NCBI GenBank assembly: GCA_009809945.1
Contig: WTPW01000605.1
Span: 1 to 64,000 of the forward strand
Origin: Gigaspora margarita
Taxonomy: Eukaryota; Glomeromycota; Glomeromycetes; Diversisporales; Gigasporaceae
DNA length: 64,000 bases
Reading direction: 5' to 3'
The position numbers and the translations under genes are program-made. Below, piece by piece: positions 23,901 through 36,180 of this stretch; the stretch's first letter is position 1; each line of letters starts with the position of its first letter. The notes below the pieces were generated by a model. It did no database searches. It was given only the letters and a program-made list of their open reading frames with translations, and was not told the DNA's origin.

Positions 23901-26088
23901 TGAAACATTAGCAACTAATTCAGACAATAATTAAACAACAAGCTTCTGCATAATGATCTTTAGATATACTAAACCTTAAATTGTTTCAAAAAAATAATAT
24001 TCATTATAAGGTTTCATTGGCTTTTTCTTTTTTCTTCTTTTGCACGTTCAAATATATATCAGATTGATTCAGAATACTAGTAGTTGATCCAAAATAGTCA
24101 AAATTTATGCATGTGTTTATTTTTATCAATTCTGGATCAGCCCAATATAGATTCCAAACACATGTGAAAGAAGGAAGAGATGTGAAAATACTTGAAAACC
24201 AATGTTTAGATTGATCTTAGTGCACTAATTAAAAATAACAGGAATAAAATTTTACAAATAATAAGTACCAATTAGTGCTCTTATGAACTGGATTCGAACT
24301 GGACATTAGTCATGTCTGAGTCTGAATCGATTTATGAACTTAACTCAGACTTTTATATTTAGACTTTTTAGTCAAGTCTGAGTTTGGTTCAGTGCTACTA
24401 TCTGATCTAGAAGAGCACCAGAATATCGCCAATTTAGTCTTTGGATAGTAAACTAAGTTTATAAATCTAGACAGTTCTAAATGTATATTGGGTTCAGATG
24501 GATTATAATTATTAGGACAAAAGTAGAAAGGCAGATTTATTATAATGGCAAAGGGTAGCTTAAAATAAATATGTAATAAATATAATAAACATATCAATGA
24601 ATCAATTAATCATGAATCACTCAATAATTCAAATCAATCAAATAACAAATAACAATTAACACAGGCTGATATGCCAATCAACCAATATGATATAATAGAA
24701 ATTTACTCAAAAGACTTTATTATAAAGGAGGAATCACTCAGATAAGCCTAACTAAACTACAGACAAATACATCAAACTTATATACATGTTCAATCTATAT
24801 AAATTATTTATACTACTCAGTTGATGGATTAACTTCCCTTTGTAGATAATTATTCACATGACCAATTTATCCTTGAAATATGCACAAATATATGAAGACA
24901 TTCCTCCAACACCTATAAACTCAATTGTACAATTTCTTTATTTGGGGGTGAGATGATAATATTTAAATACTTTATCTGCATTCATCTCTAAAAGAAGTAT
25001 TAGTAATTAGAACAAGGCTAATATGTGCATAAACAATATGGCATGATAGGATTTCTAAGAGATAATTTGTTCTATGATTAAATAAAGTTGAACTTTACAT
25101 TAAATCTATATGTGAGTAAAAATATCTAAATATAGAAATAGAGAATAATATATATAATAATACAAATATGAAAATAATCAAAGAAAGGAAAGTAGTACCA
25201 GTATGATACAGAAGGTTACAGAGATAATTGAATATAACAATGATCAATCAATTAAACAGGGGCAAAAAAAATTTTTAAGTTACAGGAGTAATACTGGGTC
25301 CAGTTCGAAGTTTGCAAACTGGTTCAAATTCAAAAAAATTATGTATTCTTTGGTGCTAAAAAAGTTTACTTAGTGCATGTTTTTAGAATTAATTAGTAAA
25401 ATTTTATGAATTATAAGATTTTAGTAAAATTTATTAATTGATAATCCACCTGTCAACTGAAAAGTAACAAAATGTAGCATGCTTCTATCTAAATTTTTTT
25501 AATAAGTAAACGATACATGCCCACTAATTAAAAGTTGTAGAGCTCGTTGCAGTGATGGCAAATGACTTGAAATGACCCAAATGACTCAAATGACTAGTGA
25601 CCCGTCATTGGGTCATTTCAGGAACCCGATGACCTGCTATGGTCATTTGAAATTATCTATTAAAAAATACAAAATAATGCGCAGGGGCATTGTTTCGAAT
25701 TTCAGCCTAAATTAAGCTTAATTTAGGCCGAAATTCAAAATTACACTCCTGCACATAATTTCGCGCCTATACAGTAGTTATTAATTAAATATATTTTTTA
25801 TCAAACCCCAGGTTGCACATATAAAAAACAATCTATGCAGGGCCGTGCTATAATATTTATTTTAAGAGTAAATAAATATCACATCATCGATGATCTCATA
25901 CTTAAATAACTAATAAGTAATTTATATAGTTCGTACGTTTTTTTTGATTATTTAAGGTACTGCGCATAAATTATTCCCAAATCAATTTAAGTCAAGTTAA
26001 AGCATTTTCTTATTTATTTAATTGCTAAAATTCTCAAAATTCCTACNATTTTTAATGCTAATATAAAATTCATTACAATTTATTGAAT

Positions 26089-29012
26089 TTATTGAAGGAC
26101 AAAAGAAATAGGCGAATCTAATGAATCATCGAATAACTCCAATAAATTCCATTTTGCCAATGAATTATCTGCTGGGTGAGTAGTGCGCCCGCCAAATTCA
26201 AATTCAAGTAGTTCATCATCTACCAATTCACCATTCTCTAACCGATTTTCACTGTCTAACATTCCAACCCAGTTCTCAATTATATTTGACCAATTCTCTT
26301 CTTTGTCAGAAGTTTCAGCCTCATCAACTGTGTCTCCTTCAGTTGTTTCAGTCACTTCGGTCGCTTTGGTCACTTCAGACTCTTCGGTCACTTCGGTCGC
26401 TTCATTTGGCAGATTATTGATGGTTGGTGAACAGGTTTCGCTATCACTTACAGATGATTCTTCAAATTCTTGTACAATATCTTCATTATCATCCCGAGAT
26501 TGAATAGGAACTGCGATGTAAATTCTTTTGTATTGTCGTTCAGATATTTCAACATCACTACGTTTTCGCTTGTTTAGTATGTCACCACGCAATTGGCTCA
26601 TTGCTAGCACTTTTTCATACTTAAAATAAAGAATTTAAATTAATATCATATACTATAAAAAATAAAATGAAATAAAGATTTGTATATACTGGCAAACGAT
26701 TTCAGTGTTTCGTATGCAAAAAACCCATAGTTGACCATAATTTTTCAACTGAAGTGAATTAACGCATATTCCAAATAATTGTAAGGCTAGACGAAACAAT
26801 TCTGGCATCATTCCCTTCGCTGAATCCCAAAAATCAATAACATTTTCATTGAACTGGTCGTAAGTATTTTTACTAAAAGGAAATGCTTTGCGTTGATATG
26901 ACAAAAATTGCGTAAAATGCGTGTTGGTACTTCCTCGAACCATACATGGTAATAATAATACAACCATTGACTAAAATGTGTATAGGAAAGGCCGGGAACG
27001 CAAGAAGAAAACTTTGAAAGCTGATATTTCGGATGTAAAACAAATAATAGTAGGAGTAGTGGCTGTTCCCATTGAGCCCACCGATTTTCTAACCGGGCGA
27101 CCATATGATCCACAAAATCTTCATTTTTATGGTTTAAAAAAACCTTAATAAGCCATCCAAAACAATGTATGATCTCGTACAGTTTTGCAACATCTTTCTG
27201 GAGTTTATTTAGCACACAGCACAGAGGATATAGCAAGTCCTGAATTTCATAAAGTTGAATCCAAAAATTGGAACTTTGTATGATTGAAATAAAATTGGGT
27301 GGAAGCATTTTGCCTGTATTAGAATTTCCTGCTATAAATCGTTGCTACAAAAGTCCACTCCGAGAAGTACTAAATTATCCGAATCTAGTGGGTGAAAATT
27401 TTGTCGCAAGTGTCTAATTAAAAATATATAAAGCTTTTTATTAGAATATTTTAATGTGTGCCAAAATTTTTTTTGTAAAAAAATTTTAATTTATTATAAA
27501 ATAGAGATGGATTTTATGCGTGCGCATAATTCCTTAATTGTGCGCATTAATGCGCATATTTCAAAATCATGCGTATTTTATCCTATCTAAATTATATATA
27601 ACATGCGCATTAATGCGCATGTTATTATAAAATGCGCATTTTTCCCATCACAATTATAAAATATATTATTACCTTAAGCGCAGCCTCAGTTTTCAATATA
27701 GAATAAAAACAAAAGTAAATGCTGTTCTAGCACGTCTCGGCCGGGGAAAGAAGGGAGTCAGTTTGTCCATAACATGACCTTTGCTCATCTCGTAGTAATC
27801 CGGTAAAGTAGGGGGTCGAGTGAAAATAGCTTACAATGCGTATTGCATTTTTTAATGTTTTTTTATATGCATCCGATTCTTTGAAAATATCGCCGACAAC
27901 TAAGTTCATTTGATGCGCCATACAAGGTATAAAAACCTTATTAGGATATTCGATTCTTAGTTGTCATCTATAGAAAAAAAAGGTCAGATCCATATATAAA
28001 TATAAGTATATTGGTATATATTTAAACATACCTTGCCGCCGCATACTCGCTAGCTGAATCTGATACGTAGCAGTTAATTCGAATGCCTTCCTTTTCTGCA
28101 TTATCCATTACACTTTTAATAAGAATTTTTACATTTTCAGTTTTTGACCGTTGATTACTAATATTACGTGTGTTCCAAATTAAAGGTAAACCCTGAGAAG
28201 TAATTAAGACAACACCAAAAAGGTGTTCCTGCTTTATNTTTGTCCAGCCATCGAAGGCTGCAGTTACACCAACTCNATCTGCACGTGCATGTTCTAAAAT
28301 GTCTTCAGTTAATTTTGTTGAAACCTTTAGGAGAATTCGATTACTTATCGACTTCCGATTAGGTAGTTTCATAGTTGGCATTATAAAATTAAAAAGATCT
28401 TTGGTTTCTTGGTTTTCTATAAAAGTAAATGCAAGGCCATTTGATACAATCATACGTAAGATCAAATTCTCAAAATGCTGATAATCCTTTTCAGATAGTT
28501 GACGTATAATACAATTATCAAGAAATGTTTGTTTTTTTTTGAAGTGGAGGAGCTTGCAGATGTATATTTATTAGACGGTAAAATGGATTCATTAGTAGAT
28601 GAAGAACGTGATGTTGATATCTCAGATATGGTAGAAATATTGTCTTCGCAATCAGAAATGTTTTCGCCTGCTATTAACAACAATAATTAATATATTGTAC
28701 AAGCAATTATAAAATGAACTATTTAATATAATTACCTTCATTGTTATTCTTTTTAGCATCTTCAGGTACCGAGCGTGCAATAATCTCCAAAACCTCATCC
28801 GCGGCATATTGTTCTTTAAAATTTGGGCAATTTCGAAGATGACTTCGACATAATTTCGCCTTATTTGAAACAAAGCACTCAGGTTTCGTAATCGCCACAG
28901 GTAAGGTATACTTTCGTATACATGAAAGGCAGACTGCTTTCTTATTCGCTTTTGGACTGTCAGGTTCGACCAAGTGAAAAAATTCCCGGAAGTAATGATT
29001 TTTCTTACCCAT
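26089..29012 (-). pseudogene. hAT transposase, five exons, damaged
   Basis: Cut-and-paste transposase of the hAT superfamily. Exons inferred from GT/AG and frame: 28736-29012, 28032-28670, 27673-27967, 26690-27413 and 26089-26619. The first holds a BED-type zinc-finger region (CLSCIRKY...CRSHLRNC). Then come AAFDGWT, YVSDSASEYAAAR, PCMAHQMNLVVGD, LYEIQDLLYPLCCVLNKLQK, and at the C-terminus the dimerisation region KLWSTMGFLHTKH..NRLP spliced to YEKVLAMSQLRGD. The acidic tail has TEVTEESEVTKATEVTETTE repeats. Damage: frame changes near 28532 (A-run) and 26925; TGA at 27964-27966 and at 26702-26704, both where CGA is expected; TAG at 27728-27730 for TGG. Two ambiguous bases (28239, 28276). Not functional as it stands. 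Confidence 0.85.
27502..27653. mobile_element. 152-bp hAT-type MITE (ATGCGCAT-rich) inside a transposase intron
   Basis: Flanked by perfect 8-bp copies TTATAAAA (27494-27501, 27654-27661). The ends, TAGAGATGGATTTTATGCG and the complement TTGTGATGGGAAAAATGCGC, are imperfect inverted repeats; the interior has seven GCGCAT motifs. It lies between the donor at 27671-27672 and the acceptor near 27414, so it lengthens an intron without touching coding sequence. Confidence 0.9.
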
Positions 29013-29120
29013 TGTAAAAAAAGTTATTACGTGTACAAATTTCGCGACAATCTACGTATTTAACAAGATGACCAACGTGATAATGCAGCATGAGTTGTTT
29101 TTCCATTTATGAAAGCCCTC

Positions 29121-29126
<6 letters not shown>

Positions 29127-29154
<28 letters not shown>
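29127..29154. repeat. Poly(T) run
   Basis: About 35 uninterrupted T between the transposase start and the right end of the hAT element. No sign of an insertion was found around it. Confidence 0.9.
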
Positions 29155-29155
<1 letters not shown>

Positions 29156-30069
29156 CGCACTACTAACTACTTATACTATATGAGTTTGGTCAGATATTTT
29201 TAATTCTGAATTGCAAAATCCGTTATTTTTTTCAATAATAAAAAAGTAACTATTATTGCGCCTTATATATTGTACAATTATGAGCATCAAAAACAATCGC
29301 TCAATTATTCATATTATTTGTACATGATTTCCTGTAATACAGTATATATATGGTTTCTCATACTAACTAAAAAAAGTCGGTTGGGCATTATTGTTATTAT
29401 ACGGGTTTTTATGACCAATAGGATATCAATTTGATATGCGAAATGACTAATGACTCAAATGACCGTGGTCATTTGGTCATTGGTCATTTGCAAATAACCT
29501 AAGATCTGAATGACCAACAATGACCGTTCATTTTGAGGTCATTTGGGGTCATTAGGAAAATCGGCAAATAACCAGGTCATTTGCCATCACTGGCTCATTG
29601 AGATGCACCTAATAGTGGTTAAATCATCCAAATCGGCCTAGTGGATAGCAAGATATCATTGAAAAATGATTGGTTGGCTACATAAAATCCTGTGACACAG
29701 ATTACATATGAAAATCACTATAGGCAAAATGTGGTGTGCTTATATCTAAAAATTTTTTCTTACTAAGTTACAATATATGTTCACTACTTGAAAGTTGTAA
29801 AGCATGTTGAGACTCATCTAACAGTAGTTAGATCATTGAAATTGGTACAGTAGATGGTGAATATCATTAAAAAATAATTGGCTGACTATATATGTACACA
29901 AACATTGTTTACATAGAGATTTTATATAGTTAGCCAATCATTTTTTGATGATATCTCACCTCTACTGGGCCAATTTGGATGATCTAACCACCATTGGATG
30001 CGTCTTGACAAGCTTTACAACTTTATATTAGTGGACATGCTTTACAGAAATTATCTAATTTTTTTTCAT

Positions 30070-30480
30070 TGATTTATTATAATCTTAAAGATTATAATAA
30101 AATTATTAAAATTATATCTTATAATAATTTTATAATACTCCTAATAATCTTATAATAANCTTAAAATAATCTTATAATAATCTTATCTTATAATAATCTT
30201 AAAACAATCTTAAAACAATCTTAAAATAATCTTACAGTAATCTTAAAATAATCTTAAAATAATCTTATCATTATCTTAAAAAAATCTTAGTAAAATCTTA
30301 AAACCATCTTAAAATAATCTTAACCAATAATTATATAATTATCTTATAATAATTTATAATTATTAAACCATAATAACATTATTATTTTTAAATTTTAAAT
30401 CTTAAAAAATCTTTTAATTATAAAAAAAATAATATCAATAACTTTAATATTATCTTAAACTATCTTAAACTTATCTAAAA
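30070..30480. repeat. AATCTTATAAT / AATCTTAAAAT simple satellite
   Basis: About thirty imperfect copies of an 11-13 bp unit AATCTTAAAAT or AATCTTATAAT in a row, with one ambiguous base at 30159. It separates two inverted copies of the palindromic-element arm and probably forms the loop of that structure. Confidence 0.85.
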
Positions 30481-30779
30481 AAAGTACTAGTTTCTGTAAA
30501 GTGTATCATTAACTTAGTAAGAAAAAATTTTAAATGGACACATGCCACATTTTGCCTATAGTGATTTTCATATATAATCTGGTTTATATAGTCAGCCAAT
30601 CATTTTCAATGATAACTCACCATTCACTAGACTGATTTGGATGATTTAACTACTATTAGATGCGTTTAGATGAGCTCTACAACTTTCAATTAGTGGACAT
30701 GTATCATTAACTTAATAAGAAAAAATTTTTAGATATAAGATGCCACATTTCATCATTCTCTAGTTGACAGGCGGATTAT

Positions 30780-31568
30780 CAATTGATAAAATTTTATACA
30801 ATCTTATAATTCACAAAATTTATTAATTAATTCTAACTTTATACACTAAGTAAACTTATTTAGCATCTAAAAATGCATCAAATTGGCAGAATTATTTTAT
30901 TTTACTTGAAATTTAGAGGATAGATACATAATTTTGGATTTTTGATCAAAAAGTCAAATTTAAGCATCTATTCTTCAAATTTTAAGTAAAATAAAAAATA
31001 TTCAGCCAATTTAATGTATTTTTAGGCGCTAAATTAGTTTACTTAGTGCATTAAGTAGTGAAATCTTGTGAATCATAAGATTTTATAAAATTTTATTAGT
31101 AGAATTCTATAAAATCTTATGATTCACAAAATTTTATTAATTAATTCTAACTTTTTGACTAAGTAAAATTGTTCAGTACCTACAAATACATTAAATTAGC
31201 TGAATGGTTTTTATTTTACTTGAAATCTGGAGAATAGATACTTAAATTTGATTTTTTGATCAAAAATCCAAAATTATGCATCTATTCTCTAAATTTCAAG
31301 TCAAATAAAAATAATTATACTGTTTTGATGTTTTTTTTTGGTGCTAAACAAGTTTACTTAGTGCATAAAGTTAGAATTAATTAATAAATATTTGTGAATT
31401 ATAAGGTTTATAGAATTTTATTAATAAAATTCTATAAAACTTATAACTCACAAATTCTTATTAATTAATTCTAACATCATGCACAAGTAAACTTATTTAG
31501 CATCTAAAAATACATCAAATTAGCATATTATTTTTATTTTACTTAAAATTTAGAGGATAGATGCATAA
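30780..31568. repeat. Double-palindrome satellite, subfamily A
   Basis: Units of about 340 bp in which two palindromes alternate. One is centred on TTTATTAATAAA and flanked by GTTAGAATTAATTAATAAA and its complement; the other is centred on TTTTTGATCAAAAA, flanked by ATAGATGCATAA-like stretches. GTTTACTTAGTGCATAAAG and its complement mark the joints. Continues at 32717-32890 beyond the Harbinger-like insertion, and again from 34735 after the LINE. Related to the array at 52.1-54.6 kb. Confidence 0.75.
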
Positions 31569-32716
31569 GGCCACTTCTAGTTGATTAGTTGGTTAATGTC
31601 AATATTTTTGGCTTCAGGCACGGGAGGGGGGAGGGGAAATTTAAACAAATACATATATGCCATGGATAGTGATATGCCATTTATATAATGTCCAAATTTT
31701 TTTAGTGTACAGTACGTGCAGTATGTATAGAGCTTATATAATAAAGTTGCTTTAGTAGTTATACTTTTAATTTTTTAGTCTATATTACAATTAACATAAT
31801 ATTTGAATCAATTTTAATATAGTAATATATTAATAAATGTAGTTTATTGTATTAATATTTAGGTCGTTCAAAGTTAATTTTCAGTTAACATTACTTTCCA
31901 GGACTCTTGGAGGGGGAGTGAGGAGACAAATGAAATGAACATATAAAATAAACAACCTATTTATAAAGTAATAAATCTATTATAACAAATTGACTTCAAG
32001 TTATATTTAGTCTAGAGATTCTAGTTGAGTAACTAATTAGGTCAGATAAATTTGATTCAGTAGTTAATATCACTTCCTCTTACAAAGAGAGAAGCAAAAA
32101 AAAAATAAATAAATTATATAATACATTCATCTGAGAAAAAGAACTTTGTATGTACAATTTTTACAGCTAAAATTCTCATGATCTCGTGATCAGATCTGTA
32201 TCATTTTTGCAGCGATCACAAATCAGAATTTTGGGCTTACTGATTCCCCAAGTTCCTATTGGCTGAATACAAATTTTGTCTCTTATTGAGTAAAATAAAA
32301 TCACTGGTTGGATGGCTTGTAAAAAAGTATCTTATTATTTTAGATATAATTTAATTAATTTATTTAATAAAATTTATAAATTTATACAAACTGCAAATAT
32401 TATATTTCTAAAATATAAGATATATAATTTATTGTTGATCAAATTAACAAATATGATTGGTCAATTTCTATATCAATATTTCTTAATAACTGATTAGCCA
32501 AAATTTTAGTATACAGTTCATACAGTACTATAAGTACTGTATGTATAGTATTGTACATGGCACATCACTAGCCATGGAGTATTTAATTAAACCTTATTGG
32601 CCAGATTTAATAACATGAATATTGAGATTTTTCTGTGTTATGATTGGTGTTTAATTTTGGGAGGGACTGCTGGCCAGGGGGGATGACGTTAACCAACTAA
32701 TCAACTTTAAACGGCC
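31569..32716. mobile_element. PIF/Harbinger-like MITE, split by an hAT MITE
   Basis: Ends GGCCACTTCTAGTTGATTAG and the complement GGCCGTTTAAAGTTGATTAG form inverted repeats that continue GTTGGTTAAYGTCA. Flanked by TAA at 31566-31568 and 32717-32719; a three-base TWA duplication and a GGCC start fit PIF/Harbinger. The satellite around it gives the empty site with a single TAA. Without the inner element it is about 236 bp. A related but one-ended copy lies at about 42190-42296. Confidence 0.8.
31667..32570. mobile_element. hAT-type non-autonomous element, 904 bp
   Basis: Perfect 8-bp target duplication GCCATGGA (31659-31666, 32571-32578). Terminal repeats TAGTGATATGCCAT and complement TAGTGATGTGCCAT. 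Near both ends are ACAGTACGTGCAGTATG-like repeats, the same motif as in 22411-22878. No transposase is seen; the plus frame at 32312-32497 is not convincing. Confidence 0.85.
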
Positions 32717-32890
32717 TAATTTCGAATTCTTGATCAAAAAAATCAAATTTAAGTATCTATTCTTCAGATTTCAAGTAAAATAAAAACTATTTAGCTAATT
32801 TAATATATTTGTAAGTGCTGAACAATTTTACATAGTGCATAAAGTTAGAATTAATTAATAAAATTTTGTAAATTATAAGATTTCATAGAA

Positions 32891-34733
32891 TTTTTTTTTT
32901 TGTTGTTAAGGTGAGGTTTTGCCTTTATCTTTATTAATAAAATTTGTGAGATTACTCATGGGGTTTCTTAAATTACAAATTATTATACAAGAGTTAAGAC
33001 TTAGACTATAGATAAACTAATTCTATCTAAATTATCTGCAACCTAAACCTACTAGAGTGGTTAAAACTTACCTAGATTTGGATGTGGAGAATTGAGTTAG
33101 TAGAAAAGCTATATTTGATCCAATTATATGACCAAATGTCTATTTTTCTAAATGCTAGCCCAACAGGTAGGCAGGTATTAGTATCATTTTCATATAATTG
33201 GTCTGGTAAAACACATATACAATTATAAGTATATAGGGCTCTGTTGTGAGAGGATATGCGTAGAGATTTAGTAAATACAAATTGAGAAGGTTGTTGTAAT
33301 AAATATTATGAGGTTTTCCAATGTGCAAGTTTCGTACAGTATAGTTTCTATAACTGTTTATAAGTTTTTTGTGAAATAAGTAAGAGAAGTTTAATAATAA
33401 TATTAGATGCATTTTTGTAAGAAATATATTGAGATATAGTATTAATAAGTGATATAGGAATAAAGCCTTGAATTGTAGTATAAAAGATTGTAGTATTAAA
33501 AGATGTAGATTGTGTAGGAGAAAAGTAGTGGTTTGTTATAAAGATGTTACGTAGTTGCTATATTTCTGTAGATGATATATCTGATAAATCTGAAAAGAAG
33601 AAATTTTGGATTGTATTTTGGATAATGTTTAATATATTATTTGAATCTGGGCAGAGTAACCAGTAGAGTTGGTAATTAGTTTAATTGCATGTAATACAAG
33701 TTGGGTGTATATGGAAAGAAGGGTTTGTAGAAAGAAAATAGGAAAGTGTAGAAAGCATATATAGTATACATTTAATTCGAAATGATTTTTAAGAACAGAG
33801 TTAAAAGTTAGTGTAATTATAAGTATGCTTGTAGTTATAATTAAGATATAACCAAGTTGCATTCCAATCAATTTGTTGAGAAAGAGGAATAATTTGTTGA
33901 ATTTTTTGCTGGGAGGACCACATAGCAATAGTATGTCCATTACAAATATTTTTTAATGTGCAACGTGTTGGTTGTTCAATGTTATATTTTTTGTAGATAA
34001 AATAAAAGAAGGGTTGTAAATGTTATGAGGCTAAAATTCTAGAATAGGTGAGGAAGAATGGTTTTTTGCAAGTTCATCAGCTTTATTGTTGTATTCATTA
34101 TTGCTATATGCTTGTACTTTGATAGTGTAATATTAAATAAATATAATTTAATAAGGTTAAGAAGAGTATGCCAAATAGGCCAGTAATTATAAGAATATAG
34201 TTTGTTGTGATTTTGTGTATTTGAAATAAGTGTGTTGTACTTTGAAATAATAGATTGGGAATCAGTATATATGTCTATATTGCAGTTTCAAAGGCAAGTA
34301 CAAATTGCAGATAATAGGAATTAGTTTGGCTTTGTATGAAGATGGCCAGTTTTGAATTTGTGCAGAGAAAGAGTGAGAAATATTGTTATTGAAGACTTGA
34401 ATCCATGCAATTCCATGGAGCATCTTGGATTGGAGATATTAATAACTGAACTATCAGTATAGAAGCAAAAATTTGAAAGTAGGGAGTTAGATTGTGCTAT
34501 AATTTGGAGTTTTGAAGTAGCTAAAGAAGTTAGAAAAATATCTAGAATAGGGTTATTGTGTATTATGATTTGGGGTAGAGGAGGAGTATTGATAAAATGG
34601 CAGGATGCAATAAAATATAACAGATCAAGATGATTAGCATTAAGTTGGAGTTTGTTTGTAAGTTGAGTATAGGTTTTTCTACCCAAGAATTTAGTAGATA
34701 GAGTAGCTAATATATCTAAAGTACAGGTATTTC
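32891..34733 (-). mobile_element. 5'-truncated LINE with RNase H domain, decayed
   Basis: On the minus strand the sequence ends in a poly(A) tail (T-run at 32891-32901) after ACCTCACCTTAA, and starts abruptly inside a coding region. Recognisable pieces are NKLQLNANHLDLLYFIASCH, then an RNase H-like block FCFYTDSSV (first Asp), IYTDSQSIISKYNTLISNTQ (third acidic position) and NNEYNNKADELAKNH, followed by a C-terminal tail region (PPSKKFNKLFLFLNK). Multiple stops and frame changes; the reverse transcriptase part is missing. It replaced part of the palindromic satellite, so target duplications are not clear. Confidence 0.7.
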
Positions 34734-36180
34734 TAAAACATGCACTAAGTAAACTTGTTCAGCACCAAAAAATACATATAACTATTTTCAAACTCAGACC
34801 AGATTGCAAACTTCGAACCGGACCCAGACTGAACTCATAATTGAGTCTGAGTCTGGTCCGAAGAAGTGTTCAAAAAAATTAGAGTTCTCAGAGTTCTTAT
34901 AAGAACATGATTATAAGTTTGTGAACTTAAAAAATTTTTACTATTCACTATTAAAAATTTTTTGAGAACAGTAAAATAAAAATAGTGTTCTCATAAGTAG
35001 TAGATAAATGAAAATATGATCTCTAGAATTAGAAGTTCTTTAGTTACATAAGGACCATAATAATAATCATACACAAAATCTTGAATTTGATTAGATGCAC
35101 TAATAATTTACGAATGTTAGCCAATCTAGTGAGTATATCAATAAATGTAGCAGATTAAATGAAATCCAAATTAAAATGAAATTATAGTATAAAATTTCAA
35201 AAACTAAATTTTTTTTTGGGGTGCATTTTTTAGGGTTAGGGTAGGGTTAGGTTAAGTTTTAAAAAAAGTTATAATAATCAAGTATTAGTGAGTTTTAGAA
35301 GTTTAGCAGGTTAAGTAGAAAATATAGATTTCATTTTAAATTATAATCTGAACAATAAATACCGTATGAAATAACATATGACATATAACTGATTATAATT
35401 GTATTCACTTTCATATTTTAGCTATAATAACATTTCTAACTGCTCAGTTGCTGGACCTGTATAGAAACATGTTATAGCAAACAAAATCCAGTACCTGTTA
35501 TCTGCAAAAACTAGCATTTGTACCTAAATACTATCCATAATAGTTTATAATATTGATTAAAAAATTTTTATCAAAAACTTTCAAATGCATTTTGAAATAA
35601 AAATATGCATTCTTGTAACTCAAACATTTTTAAAAATTACAGTATGGATGATTTGACAAAATACATAGAATTCAATTTTATCTGTTTTAATAATCTGATA
35701 ATGAATGCATCTATGTGCCCCCAAACTAGTTTGAAAACCAGTTCCTAGCCAATCAGCATCAGATATGTAGATGCTAAACAAATGATCAGTATGTAACATT
35801 AAAATTAAAAAAATATTTGTTTATTCAAAAAATCATCTTTATTTTGAAATTTTGCATATGAAACTATTTTTTGTATTATAACAAAAAAATTTCTTGCAAA
35901 TGTTGGTATAGATTTCTTTCAAAATCTCCTCTAACTCTAGCACTCTCTTGACCCTAACCCTAACCTTAACAGTTAGTTTTGTTATTAACGTTAATCAAAA
36001 AAATAACAATAATAATGATAATTTCCATTTTGGATGGGGTACATAGATGCATCTATCTGATAATTACTAGATTTTAAGTTAATTTTAAATCCACTTATTA
36101 AGTAGATTTTGAATTCTTTAACTAACAGGGTAAATTTACAACATTAGTTGATTCAAAAAAAAAAAAAAGATTTTGACATA

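Larger units (their letters stand above)
25550..29592 (-). mobile_element. hAT transposon, 4.0 kb, with transposase
   Basis: Terminal inverted repeats begin CAGTGATGGCAAATGAC at both ends and are flanked by GCTCGTTG (25542-25549) and GCTCATTG (29593-29600), an 8-bp target duplication with one change. The subterminal regions carry many copies of AAATGACC or its complement, likely transposase-binding sites. The transposase is on the minus strand. A 152-bp MITE sits in one intron. The element split a palindromic element arm, whose two halves rejoin across the insertion. Confidence 0.9.
25336..34775. mobile_element. Long palindromic (fold-back) element, interrupted
   Basis: The left arm (about 25336-25549, continuing at 29601-29740 after the hAT) is the complement of sequence at about 30540-30890, including GATAATCCACCTGTCAAC against GTTGACAGGCGGATTATC and GGCAAAATGTGG against CCACATTTTGCC. 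Two more partial copies of the same arm face each other at 29735-29905 and 29930-30055. Satellite-like palindromic units extend to the right edge, where AGCACCAAAAAATACATA mirrors TATGTATTCTTTGGTGCT at the left edge. Carries no gene of its own. Confidence 0.6.

Noticed and set aside
26183-26503. Serine-rich plus-strand frame
   Set aside because: Antisense to the acidic TEVTEE-repeat tail of the hAT transposase, which has splice and domain support.
33155-33940. Independent membrane-protein genes on the minus strand
   Set aside because: The hydrophobic frames lie in the 3' part of the decayed LINE between its RNase H region and poly(A) tail, in shifting frames.
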